Source: CAXBCP01 sp963977005 (GTDB lineage Bacteria; Pseudomonadota; Alphaproteobacteria; MPNO01; UBA830). From it: a stretch of 64,000 bases of DNA. Shown here piece by piece: positions 1-7,689 of the stretch. Both the position numbers and the translations under genes were made by a program. The stretch is taken from assembly GCA_963977005.1 (NCBI GenBank), contig CAXBMQ010000023.1:1-64000 (forward strand), read 5' to 3'. The notes beneath the pieces are model-generated. The model ran no database searches and had not been told where the DNA came from. It saw nothing but the letters and a program-made list of their open reading frames with translations. Within the stretch, counting starts at the first letter, position 1, and every line of letters starts with the position of its first letter.

Positions 1-1
1 C

Positions 2-1054
2 CCGCCGCTGCTGCTCGCCCTGTCGTCGGGCACCACGGGAATCCCCAAGGGACCGCTGATTACCCATAACCAGTTCTTTTCGCGGTTCATGATCTACTTC
101 GTGACGCTCGGGTTTTCGGAGCGCACGCGGTATCTCTGTGCGACGCCGCTCTATTTCGGCGGCAGTCGCGGCTATTCGATGTGCGCGGTCTATGCGGGCG
201 GTACCGCGCTGCTTTATCCGCCGCCCTACGACATGCCCGACCTGCTGAAATTCGGCGAGACCCATGCGGCCACCAAATTGTTCCTGGTCCCGACCCTGCT
301 GCGCCGGGTGCTGGATCTGCCGCCGCGGACCGATGGCGAACTGCTGATGCCGTGGCTCGACATGCTGTTTTCGACCGGCGCGATCCTGCATGCGGAGGAA
401 CGCGATGCGCTGATGCAGAACGTATCGCCCTATTACCTGAACTTTTACGGATCCACCGATGGCGGCGGGGCCACGGCCCTGTTCTGGCATGACCCGCCGG
501 AGGCCGCAGCATCGGTCGGACGGCCGGTCTTCGGTGCCGAGGTCGATATTGCGGGCGAAGACGATGCGTCGCTGCCACCGGGCGAGGTCGGACGAATCCG
601 CTACAAGCACCCGGGGACGGCGACGGGGTATTACAGGGATGCCGAAGCCAGCAGGGAGGCGTTTCGCGACGGCTGGTACTATCCCGGCGATCTCGGCTGG
701 CGCGACGCTGCCGGGTTCCTGTATCTCGCGGGGCGCGCCAAGGACATGATTATCCGCGGCGGCGTGAATATTTACCCGGCGGAAATCGAGCACGTGCTCA
801 GCCGGCATGACGCGGTCATCGAATCCGCCGTTGTCGCCTGGCCGTCCAGGGCGTTCGGCGAGGAAATTGCCGCATTCGTGGTGGCTCGGCCCGGGGCGGC
901 CGATGCAGACGCCCTGCTGAACTGGTGCGGCGACAAGCTCGCCCGCTACAAGCTGCCGCGCGGGATTTTCTTCGTCGAAGACCTGCCCAAAAGCGGCGTC
1001 GGCAAAGTGCTCAAAGCCGACCTGGCCGACCGGCTCACGCCGCTCGACGATTAG
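2..1054 (+). CDS. AMP-forming acyl-CoA synthetase, 5' end outside window
   Basis: The reading frame is open from base 2 and encodes the last 350 residues of an ANL-superfamily acyl-CoA/aryl-CoA ligase, which activates a carboxylic acid with ATP and CoA. Visible motifs are the P-loop-like SSGTTGIPKGP near the start, YYPGDLGWRDAAGFLYLAGRA with the conserved Asp, the hinge and NIYPAEIE segment, and the C-terminal PKSGVGKVLK with the adenylation lysine. The N-terminal third lies outside the window. The substrate cannot be read. It ends five bases before the convergent PEP-CTERM-like gene. Confidence 0.9.
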   Translation, partial: PPLLLALSSGTTGIPKGPLITHNQFFSRFMIYFVTLGFSERTRYLCATPLYFGGSRGYSMCAVYAGGTALLYPPPYDMPDLLKFGETHAATKLFLVPTLLRRVLDLPPRTDGELLMPWLDMLFSTGAILHAEERDALMQNVSPYYLNFYGSTDGGGATALFWHDPPEAAASVGRPVFGAEVDIAGEDDASLPPGEVGRIRYKHPGTATGYYRDAEASREAFRDGWYYPGDLGWRDAAGFLYLAGRAKDMIIRGGVNIYPAEIEHVLSRHDAVIESAVVAWPSRAFGEEIAAFVVARPGAADADALLNWCGDKLARYKLPRGIFFVEDLPKSGVGKVLKADLADRLTPLDD

Positions 1055-1059
1055 CGGTT

Positions 1060-1851
1060 TTACGCGCGCCGCAAACGGATCGCGAGCAGACCTGCGACCA
1101 GGAATACGAAGCCGCCGGGCGCCGGAATGGCTTCCGCGAACCCACCGGCATCGACGACCAGATCGATGCCGTCGAAATCATCCGCAAAAACAGTCATCGA
1201 GAAAGCAAACGAGTCTGCGAAGGCCGAATCGGGGGGGCCGAACAGCCCGTCGGCTTCGACGAATTCATCGACATCCACGTCACCGCCGAACGAGAAGACA
1301 TTTACGGCCCCGCCGCTGAGCGCATCCTCGATCAGCGGATCGTCGACCGACGCTTCAGCCGCCAGGGAAAATTCGAGCATGAACGAAACGATAACGTCGT
1401 CCGTCGTCGAAAAATTGTCGATCAGGACCAGCCCGAACGACGCCGAGAAAACGTCGGCATAGCCGGCCGGATCCGCGGTGCCCGAACCCGTTGCGGTTAT
1501 CGTCAGGCTGTCGCCGATACCGAGAACCGTCGGATCGTCGAAATCCGGCGGTGTCAGTGCCGGCGTGCCGGTCGATGTCGCCGAGGTGGTTGCCGCGCCT
1601 TCGGAAAATTCGAACGGGAAGGTGTCGCCGCCGAACGGGTCCGTCGAGGCCGTGCCTGCCAGGACTTCGACGTCCAACGGCGTCGTGCTGAACGGATCGG
1701 CATTCTCGATCCCCGTCAGGGTCAGCGTCACCGTGGCGGAACCGGAGAACATGGCCGTCGCCTGCGCGCCCGACGGCAATGCAATCGGGGCGAGGGCAAG
1801 GGCGAAAATGACAGGTACTACGCGAACAACACATTCTGGGAAACGCAACAT
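1060..1851 (-). CDS. Secreted PEP-CTERM-like protein
   Basis: A 263-residue protein with an N-terminal signal peptide (hydrophobic VVPVIFALALAPIALPSGAQA) and a long, acidic, Thr/Ser/Asp/Gly-rich middle of beta character. The C-terminus is AIPAPG followed by a hydrophobic helix and RLRRA. That tripartite tail matches the PEP-CTERM/VPxxP-CTERM sorting signal recognised by exosortases, so the protein is probably exported and processed at the envelope. No exosortase gene is visible here, as is usual for scattered substrates. GGGAG lies before the ATG. The function of the middle part is unknown. Confidence 0.75.
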   Translation of the reverse strand: MLRFPECVVRVVPVIFALALAPIALPSGAQATAMFSGSATVTLTLTGIENADPFSTTPLDVEVLAGTASTDPFGGDTFPFEFSEGAATTSATSTGTPALTPPDFDDPTVLGIGDSLTITATGSGTADPAGYADVFSASFGLVLIDNFSTTDDVIVSFMLEFSLAAEASVDDPLIEDALSGGAVNVFSFGGDVDVDEFVEADGLFGPPDSAFADSFAFSMTVFADDFDGIDLVVDAGGFAEAIPAPGGFVFLVAGLLAIRLRRA

Positions 1852-1963
1852 GGCCTAACTCCCGTATGAGCGTGAAAAACTGCTGATAAACTGAAGCAAG
1901 AACCGTGCCACGAAAAACAACCATATGTATCAGGAGGTTGAAAACCACGCCTCCGCCAACCGT

Positions 1964-1986
1964 AAAAAAACCCGACAGATTCCGGG
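1964..1986 (-). terminator. Probable Rho-independent terminator after the flavoprotein gene
   Basis: Read on the minus strand, a short hairpin (CCCGG, loop AATCTG, TCGGG; stems 1982-1986 and 1971-1975) is followed by seven T residues (1964-1970). It lies about 20 bases past the stop of the flavoprotein gene. The stem is short, so strength is uncertain. Confidence 0.5.
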
Positions 1987-2008
1987 CCGGCGGAAGGCGC
2001 TACCGGCA

Positions 2009-3199
2009 CTACCGGCCGCGCTCGTCGATGCGCAGCGCGGCGAAGACTTCTTCGGCACTGCCCGACGGCGGGTAGATCCACTGGGTGTTGATCATGGATT
2101 TGCGTTCCTTCGCATCCGCGCCCGTCTTTTCGACCTTGCGGTCCCAGCCCAGCGTGAACACCGCCCCGAAATTTCCGAGGTCGAGGCACGTGGTATAATC
2201 GGGCTGGCGATAGGGATGCGGCGCCTCACCCGCCAGGTCGCGGACAACGTTGAGACCCGCATACTTGCCCATCGTGCGCGCGTGCTGGCACGACATCAGG
2301 GCGTAGTTGCCGTCGTCGTCGACACGGGCGAGGGCGACATCGCCGGTGGCATAGACATCGTCGAGACCGGCGACCTTCAGATCGTCCCCGACCTCGAGCC
2401 GGCCCAGCCGATCGCGGTTGCCGGGAATCTGTGCCGTCAGTCCATTGGCGCGCAGGCCTACGGTGACCACCACCGTCGCGGCATCTATGCGCTCGCCGCC
2501 GTCAAGCATCACGCCCCGGGCGTCGAACCCGGTGACACGGCAGCCGAGGCGCTGTTCGACACCGGCCTCCGCCAGGGCCGTATCGATCACCGGGCGCGGG
2601 TTTTCGCCGAACTCGGGGCCGATCACATCGGCCATTTCGATCAGGATCACCTTTGCCGCCGCCGCCACGTCGTCGCCGCCATGCTGGGCGATGCGGTTGC
2701 GCATTTCCGCGGCAAGCTCGATCCCGGTCATGCCGCCGCCGACGATGACATAAGTGTCGTTACCGACTTGATCGGGCGACTTGGCAACAACCTGGAGCTG
2801 CCTGTCCAGCGCCACGGCGCCATCGTAGCTGTCGATGTTGAACGTATGTTCGGCAACACCCGGCACCGGCAAGGGCGGTAACTCGCTCCCCGTCGCCAGG
2901 ATCAGCCGGTCGTAGGACAGCGACCGGCCGTCCCCGAGGGTCACCGATTTTGCCTCGGTGTCGATCGTCTCGACCGCGCCTTCGACAAACGCGACCCCGG
3001 CGGGGTCGAGTGCCGGGCGGATCGGCGCCCGCAGGGTTTCGGGGTTCTTTTCGTACAGGCGCGGGCGGATCGTCATCTGGTCGGTCTCGGAGACCAGCGT
3101 GACGGTGGCATCGCTCCCGTGCGAGCGGATTTCATCGGCCGCGACGACAGCGGCGGAGACGCCGGCAAAGCCGCCGCCGATAACGAGAATGCTGGTCAT
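2009..3199 (-). CDS. NAD(P)/FAD-dependent oxidoreductase, NDH-2-like
   Basis: A 396-residue two-dinucleotide-binding-domain flavoprotein. The FAD Rossmann motif GGGFAGVSAA is at residues 8-17, a second NAD(P)-binding motif VGGGMTGIELAAEM sits mid-protein, and the FAD ATG-like element YATGDVALAR follows. This architecture is that of type II NADH:quinone dehydrogenases and sulfide/ferredoxin reductase relatives; the electron acceptor is unknown. Its ATG overlaps the TGA of the upstream Rrf2 gene (ATGA, 3196-3199), so the two are translationally coupled. That suggests the flavoprotein is under Rrf2 redox control. Confidence 0.85.
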   Translation of the reverse strand: MTSILVIGGGFAGVSAAVVAADEIRSHGSDATVTLVSETDQMTIRPRLYEKNPETLRAPIRPALDPAGVAFVEGAVETIDTEAKSVTLGDGRSLSYDRLILATGSELPPLPVPGVAEHTFNIDSYDGAVALDRQLQVVAKSPDQVGNDTYVIVGGGMTGIELAAEMRNRIAQHGGDDVAAAAKVILIEMADVIGPEFGENPRPVIDTALAEAGVEQRLGCRVTGFDARGVMLDGGERIDAATVVVTVGLRANGLTAQIPGNRDRLGRLEVGDDLKVAGLDDVYATGDVALARVDDDGNYALMSCQHARTMGKYAGLNVVRDLAGEAPHPYRQPDYTTCLDLGNFGAVFTLGWDRKVEKTGADAKERKSMINTQWIYPPSGSAEEVFAALRIDERGR

Positions 3200-3747
3200 G
3201 CGTTTTTCCTTCCTTGTTGCGACCGCAGGCGTGCCGGGGTGCGGCGCGCCTCGTCACGGTCTTCGAACCATTTCTGTTTTTGCGAAACAAACCGGGCCGG
3301 GATCTTGTCATCGACCTCGGCGGCAAGGCTGGCGAGCGTGCGCTCCTTGAGGGCGGCGAACATGCGCTCCTGCGCCTCCAGCATCACGGCATGGATACCG
3401 CAGACGCCGCGGGTGGCCGATGCGGGCGGATCGTCGCCGTACAGGATGCAGTTAGCGCGGATCTCGCGGCACTGGAACAGGGGCTTGTCGCCGTCCACCG
3501 CGCGCACGACGTCGTACACCGTGATATCGCCCGGCGGTTTCGCCAGCCGGAAGCCGCCGCGAATGCCTTCGCCCGATTCGACGATGCCGGCCTTTTGCAG
3601 TGAGGTGAAGATCTTTGCCACCAGCGAGGGCGACACGCCCTGAAATTCCGCAAGGTCACGGCTGCTGGCCGCGGCACCTTCCGGCCGGTCGACGAGAAAA
3701 AGAAGACAGTGAAGCCCGTATTCGACATTCGTTCCGTAGAGGCTCAT
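3196..3747 (-). CDS. Rrf2-family transcriptional regulator with three clustered cysteines
   Basis: A 183-residue Rrf2-type winged-helix regulator: SSRDLAEFQGVSPSLVAKIFTSLQKAGIVES is the recognition helix region and GIRGGFRLAKPPGDITVYDVVRAVDG is the typical wing. Cys93, Cys100 and Cys116 could ligate an iron-sulfur cluster as in IscR, NsrR or RirA, although the spacing (x6, x15) is wider than in those. It heads an operon with the flavoprotein gene and is divergent from a superoxide dismutase, so a redox- or iron-sensing role is likely. CGGAG precedes the ATG. Confidence 0.88.
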   Translation of the reverse strand: MSLYGTNVEYGLHCLLFLVDRPEGAAASSRDLAEFQGVSPSLVAKIFTSLQKAGIVESGEGIRGGFRLAKPPGDITVYDVVRAVDGDKPLFQCREIRANCILYGDDPPASATRGVCGIHAVMLEAQERMFAALKERTLASLAAEVDDKIPARFVSQKQKWFEDRDEARRTPARLRSQQGRKNA

Positions 3748-3759
3748 CTTTTAACTCCG

Positions 3760-3779
3760 AATAACCTTATCGTCGTTAT
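3760..3779. promoter_or_regulatory. Possible Rrf2 operator (inverted repeat)
   Basis: AATAAC (3760-3765) and GTTAT (3775-3779) form an imperfect inverted repeat spaced by nine bases. It overlaps the predicted -10 element and start region of the Rrf2 gene, the expected place for autoregulation. AT-rich dyads are typical of Rrf2 sites. Sequence-only inference. Confidence 0.35.
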
Positions 3780-3803
3780 ATTAAGTCGCCGTTAATAAGT
3801 CAA
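3775..3803 (-). promoter_or_regulatory. Sigma-70-like promoter of the Rrf2 operon
   Basis: On the minus strand TTGACT (3803-3798) is separated by exactly 17 bases from TATAAC (3780-3775), close to the sigma-70 consensus. Transcription would start about 20 bases before the ATG at 3747. Confidence 0.6.
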
Positions 3804-3852
3804 ACCCTGAATCCGCGCCCGCGACAGCGCGCTATAGATCACGCTATGATCG

Positions 3853-3883
3853 GGGCGAACCCGAGGGCGAAATAGAGGGCGAA
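3853..3883 (+). repeat. Three GGGCGAA direct repeats, period 12
   Basis: GGGCGAA occurs at 3853-3859, 3865-3871 and 3877-3883, exactly 12 bases apart, directly before the superoxide dismutase ATG at 3887. The last copy includes the probable ribosome-binding region. It may be an operator array or a chance duplication. Confidence 0.5.
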
Positions 3884-3886
3884 ACC

Positions 3887-4519
3887 ATGGCCTATGACAT
3901 TCCCCCGCTGCGTTTCGCGTATGACGCGTTGGAACCGCACGTCTCCGCCGCGGCGCTGAAACAGCAGCATGAAATCGTCCACCGGGGCTATCTCGACGGC
4001 CTGAACGCCCTGCTCGCCGCCCATCCCGAGATCGATCGCGAGACCGTCGAGGACCTGCTGCGCGGCATCGACGAGGTCCCTGCCCCACTGCGCCAGCAGG
4101 CGGCGCACCTGGCGGGCGGTCATGCCAACCACCAGTTCCTGTGGAAAATTCTCGGCCCGCAGACAGGTCCCGCGCCAACGGCACCCATCGGCGGCCTCGC
4201 CACCGCCATCGACGAAGCCTATGGCTCGTTCGACGCATTCCGGTCCGCCTTCGCACGCGCCGCGCTGGCCCTGCCCACCGAAGGCTGGGCCTTCCTCAGC
4301 CTGAGCAAACCGCGCACGGGCGATCTCGAAATCGTCGTCCTGCCCGGCAATGGCAGCGTGCTGCCCATCGCCAGGCCCGGCATCCTGATCTGCGACCTGT
4401 GGGACCACATGGGCCATGCCACCCGCGCCGGCTGGCTCGACGCGTTCTGGCACGTGGTCGACTGGGACGTCGGCGAATACCGCTATCACGGGCTCAGGGA
4501 CGGGATGAGTTTGTTATAG
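3887..4519 (+). CDS. Superoxide dismutase, Fe/Mn family
   Basis: A 210-residue protein with the iron/manganese SOD fold: PPLRFAYDALEPHVSAAAL at the N-terminus, GGHANHQFLW with ligand His82, and the C-terminal ICDLWDHMGHA with Asp170 and His174. The first ligand helix reads QQHEIVHRGYLDGLN, one residue shorter than the usual HHxKHHxxY form; His28 is the best candidate for the first ligand. GGHxNH is more typical of Mn-type enzymes. It would convert superoxide to peroxide in the cytoplasm. It is divergent from the Rrf2/flavoprotein operon and shares its 139-base control region. Confidence 0.88.
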   Translation: MAYDIPPLRFAYDALEPHVSAAALKQQHEIVHRGYLDGLNALLAAHPEIDRETVEDLLRGIDEVPAPLRQQAAHLAGGHANHQFLWKILGPQTGPAPTAPIGGLATAIDEAYGSFDAFRSAFARAALALPTEGWAFLSLSKPRTGDLEIVVLPGNGSVLPIARPGILICDLWDHMGHATRAGWLDAFWHVVDWDVGEYRYHGLRDGMSLL

Positions 4520-4576
4520 GGACCGTAACGAGCCGACGCCGTTGCAGGTTTTCTCAACGCAAGGAGGACCGGAAAA

Positions 4577-4849
4577 TTGACCAACCCGGCAAAGACGATC
4601 ACGGGCCAAACGCCGGCCGGCGAAACGGTCACGGCGACCCTCGGCGAGCCGTTCGCTTCCTCAGACGGTCCCGAATGGCGTGTCGCCATCCATTGCCCTG
4701 TGCTGTTCCCGTCCGATAAGGCCGTTGCCGGCGTCGATACCGCCCAAGCGCTGGAACTGGCGGAGACGCTGGTGATGAGTTTGTTCGAACGCCATGGCAT
4801 CAAGGCGACCCATCTCGCCGGTGGTCATACACCCGCCAAACGGCGTTAA
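4577..4849 (+). CDS. Small protein of unknown function (90 aa), TTG start
   Basis: AAGGAGG at 4561-4567 fixes a TTG start nine bases on. The 90-residue product (GEPFASSDGPEWRVAIHCPV...VDTAQALELAETLVMSLFERHGI) is soluble with a short beta-rich N-terminal half and a helix. It resembles small proteobacterial conserved hypothetical proteins with a xGVDxxQALxLA segment (DUF6968-like, tentative). It follows the SOD gene by 57 bases and may be cotranscribed. Its TAA lies in TTAA, shared with the stop of a minus-strand frame. Confidence 0.65.
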   Translation: MTNPAKTITGQTPAGETVTATLGEPFASSDGPEWRVAIHCPVLFPSDKAVAGVDTAQALELAETLVMSLFERHGIKATHLAGGHTPAKRR

Positions 4850-5033
4850 AAACACAAAGTCGTAAAACAACCCCATGCACCCAAAGGGACGGGATAACGG
4901 ATTCCCAAAAGCGGCAACCCGAAATGCACCCTTTGCGCGCGATCCGCTTGCACCTGAAAGACAGGACCCAACGGCCCTGACGCTGTGTTCCTCCTCGCTG
5001 CTGTTGAACTCTCTGCCAGCATAACACGAAAAT

Positions 5034-5048
5034 GAACAAAAAGCGAAC
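5034..5048 (-). promoter_or_regulatory. LexA (SOS) box-like direct repeat GAAC-N7-GAAC
   Basis: GAAC at 5034-5037 and 5045-5048 with seven bases between is the exact alphaproteobacterial LexA half-site arrangement (GTTC-N7-GTTC on the minus strand). It sits in the 286-base region 4850-5135 between the small gene and tRNA-Leu, where no convincing gene was found. A 58-codon minus frame (5022-4846) begins 12 bases below the box, without a clear ribosome-binding site. A minus-strand transcript of unknown nature is possible. Confidence 0.4.
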
Positions 5049-5135
5049 ATACGGCCGGGAAATATCGGTAAGTCGGGCGGAACGATCCGTGCCCCCGACG
5101 CGTCACACACCCGTTGGTACTGTCATCGGCAAAGC

Positions 5136-5222
5136 TGGTGCGGACGGCGGGACTTGAACCCGCATGGTCTTGCGACCGACAGATTTTAAGTCTGTTGTGT
5201 ATACCAATTCCACCACGTCCGC
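5136..5222 (-). tRNA. tRNA-Leu (anticodon TAA), CCA encoded
   Basis: On the minus strand the acceptor GCGGACG (5222-5216) pairs with CGTCCGC, followed by discriminator A and an encoded CCA (5138-5136). The anticodon arm CAGA-CTTAAAA-TCTG gives anticodon TAA, which reads UUA. The T arm GCGGG-TTCAAGT-CCCGC and a class II variable arm are present. Confidence 0.96.
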
Positions 5223-5277
5223 AGTCGGGGGAGATTAACCACGCCCGTAGCGACTTGAAAAGGGTCCGTTGCAGTTT

Positions 5278-5302
5278 GTCATCCGCGCGCAGGCGGAATG
5301 AC
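5278..5302. repeat. GTCATCC-type palindrome, copy 1
   Basis: GTCATCCGC pairs with GCGG-A-ATGAC (stems 5278-5286 and 5293-5302, one bulged A, six-base loop). It lies in the 195-base region between tRNA-Leu and the Ldh gene, which holds no other feature. It resembles the palindromes at 12423-12450 and 53524-53552. Confidence 0.5.
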
Positions 5303-5417
5303 GATGGTTTTTGCGCACCCGCCGAATCACCCGCTGGCGCGACCCCCATGCGGCGCGGTATGGTGGCGCCAACAAGAACACGTACACGACAGCCCCGCAT
5401 TCCGGGGGAGGCATAAT

Positions 5418-6500
5418 ATGTCCGACACGGTTGCTGCTTCCGCAGCCCCCCGGCGGTTCCCCGCCGGCGATCTTCGCGATTTTATCGCCCGCGCGCTGAT
5501 GAGCCTCGGCCTGCCCGACGGCGATGCCGCCGATTGCGCGCGGCTGATGGTCGCGTCCGACCTTGCCGGGTTCGAAACCCACGGCATTTTCCGGCTTGCG
5601 CAATACGTCAAACGCATTCGTGCCGGCGGCATCAACGTCACACCGAATATCACCACCGTGACCGAGGCCCCCGCCACCGCCGTGGTCGACGGCGACAACG
5701 CCATGGGGCACCTGGTGGTCGAATACGCCATGCGGATCGCCATGGACAAGGCGCTGGAGGCAGGCTGCGCCTGGGTGGGCGCGCGCGGATCGAACCATGC
5801 CGGCGCGGCCGCGACATACGTGTCGATGGCGGCGGAGAAAAACCTGATCGCGCTTTACGGCACCAATGGCAGCGCCAACCACATGGCGCCGTGGGGCAGT
5901 GCCGACCTGCTGCTCGGCACCAACCCGATCGCCGCGGCCATTCCGGCAGCGGACGGCCCGCCCGTGGTCATGGATATCGCGACGACCGTGTCGTCCTTCG
6001 GCAAGGTGCGCACCGCCGCCCAGCGCGGCGACGACATGCCGGCCGACTGGATGATCGACCGCGAGGGCAAGCCGATCACGGATTCGTCGCGCATCAAGGA
6101 AGGCATCCTGAACCCCATCGGCGGGCACAAGGGCTATGCGCTGTCGCTGGTGGTCGGCCTGCTGGCGGCGACGCTGTCGGGCGCCCAGATGGGGGTCGAT
6201 GTCGAAGGCATGGGCGATGCCGAATACCAGAAAACCCCGGTGAATAACGGCCATTTCATGATCGTGGTCGATCCCGCCCGGTTCGGCGATGCGCTGGATT
6301 TCGGCCGGCGGGTCGATGCCGTCTCGGAAACCATGCGCGGTGCGACGCCGATGGCGGGCGTCGATGCCGTGCGCGTGCCGGGCGACGGCCGCGCCGCACA
6401 TATCGAGGACTACACGGCGAACGGCGTACCCCTGCACGCCGCGCTGATCGACAACCTGAACACGCTTGCCGGCGAGCTCGGCATCTCCTCACTCACCTGA
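5418..6500 (+). CDS. Ldh-family malate/L-lactate-type dehydrogenase
   Basis: A 360-residue NAD(P)-dependent oxidoreductase of the Ldh_2 family (malate, ureidoglycolate, 2,3-diketogulonate or sulfolactate dehydrogenases). The GFETHGIFRLAQYVKRI segment carries the conserved catalytic histidine; GARGSNHAGAAATY and GTNPIAAAIPAA are family signatures in the NAD-binding region, and GGHKGYALSLVV is C-terminal. The ATG at 5418 has GGGGGAGG seven bases upstream, so earlier in-frame codons are rejected. The substrate is a 2-hydroxy acid of unknown identity. An amidohydrolase follows after 22 bases. Confidence 0.88.
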   Translation: MSDTVAASAAPRRFPAGDLRDFIARALMSLGLPDGDAADCARLMVASDLAGFETHGIFRLAQYVKRIRAGGINVTPNITTVTEAPATAVVDGDNAMGHLVVEYAMRIAMDKALEAGCAWVGARGSNHAGAAATYVSMAAEKNLIALYGTNGSANHMAPWGSADLLLGTNPIAAAIPAADGPPVVMDIATTVSSFGKVRTAAQRGDDMPADWMIDREGKPITDSSRIKEGILNPIGGHKGYALSLVVGLLAATLSGAQMGVDVEGMGDAEYQKTPVNNGHFMIVVDPARFGDALDFGRRVDAVSETMRGATPMAGVDAVRVPGDGRAAHIEDYTANGVPLHAALIDNLNTLAGELGISSLT

Positions 6501-6522
6501 CCTGACCCGAAGGATATTTTCC

Positions 6523-7590
6523 ATGGCCGGCGCAAAGCCCTACGTCTTCACTTCCGCCCGCCCGCAGCCGGGCTCGGCTCCGAAAAAACCGGACGCCTTC
6601 ACCATCGATATCCACTGCCATGTGCATATCCCCGAAGCGGCGGAGCTTGCCCAGCCCTATTTCAAGCCCGAGATGGAGCCCGGCATCCTGTATGCCAACG
6701 AGATGACGCGCGACATCAACATGCAGCAGAACGTCGACCGCATGCCGCATCTGACCACGGTCGATCACCGGCTGATCGACATGGACAAGATGGGCATCGA
6801 CCTGCAGACCATCATCCCGCCGCCCTTCCAGGCCTATTACTGGCTGCCGGACGATATCGCGATGAAGGCGTCCGAGATCGTCAATAACGGGCTTGCCGAG
6901 ATCGTCGACGACATGCCCGACCGTTTCGTCGCGTTCGGCAATATCCCGCTGCAGGATGTCGACATGGCGGTGGCGGAACTCGAACGCGGCGTGAAAAAGC
7001 TGGGGCTGAAGGGCTTCCAGATCCTGACCAACGTGAACGGCTCGGAAATTTCGGACCCGAGGCTCGACCCGTTCTGGGCCAAGGCGCAGGAGCTGGATAC
7101 GCTGATCTTCATCCACCCGAACGGGTTTACCTCCGCCGAGCGGTTCGAGGATCATTACTTCAACAATGTCATCGGCAACCCGCTGGAAACCACCGTCGCC
7201 GTGCACCGGCTGATCTTCGACGGCGTGATGGAACGCTATCCGAACCTGCGCATCCTGCTGGCCCATGGCGGCGGCTACCTGCCCGCCTATTCGGGCCGCA
7301 TCGATCACGTGTGGGGCGCGCGCGAGGACGGCCGGGCGGGCCTGCCCCAGGCGCCGACAAGTTATCTGAAGAAAATGTGGCTCGACACGGTGGTGTTCAC
7401 GCCGCACCAGCTGAAATACCTGATCGAGCAATACGGCACCGACAAGATCGTCATGGGCACCGATTACCCCTACGACATGGGCGATTACAACCCGGTGGAA
7501 CTGGTCGACCTGGTCGATACGCTGGACAATACCGACAAGGCGGCGATCTGGGGCGGCAACGCAAAATCGCTGCTGAAGATGGACGACTGA
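6523..7590 (+). CDS. Amidohydrolase family 2 protein (decarboxylase/hydrolase)
   Basis: A 355-residue TIM-barrel metal-dependent hydrolase. IDIHCHVHIP supplies the HxH metal motif, FIHPNG and LAHGGGYLPAYSGRIDHVW give further histidines, and VMGTDYPYDMG the conserved Asp. The closest family is ACMSD/gamma-resorcylate decarboxylase, so non-oxidative decarboxylation of a ring carboxylate is possible, as is ring hydrolysis. AAGGA precedes the start by eight bases. It is cotranscribed with the Ldh-type dehydrogenase. Confidence 0.88.
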   Translation: MAGAKPYVFTSARPQPGSAPKKPDAFTIDIHCHVHIPEAAELAQPYFKPEMEPGILYANEMTRDINMQQNVDRMPHLTTVDHRLIDMDKMGIDLQTIIPPPFQAYYWLPDDIAMKASEIVNNGLAEIVDDMPDRFVAFGNIPLQDVDMAVAELERGVKKLGLKGFQILTNVNGSEISDPRLDPFWAKAQELDTLIFIHPNGFTSAERFEDHYFNNVIGNPLETTVAVHRLIFDGVMERYPNLRILLAHGGGYLPAYSGRIDHVWGAREDGRAGLPQAPTSYLKKMWLDTVVFTPHQLKYLIEQYGTDKIVMGTDYPYDMGDYNPVELVDLVDTLDNTDKAAIWGGNAKSLLKMDD

Positions 7591-7689
7591 CGCCGCCGCG
7601 CATAATCGTCCGATAACGAAATGTTGAATCGATCCGGCGGCCCTCCGGCGGTATTTTATCCCGATCGGCAATTCGGGATGATCGGATCA

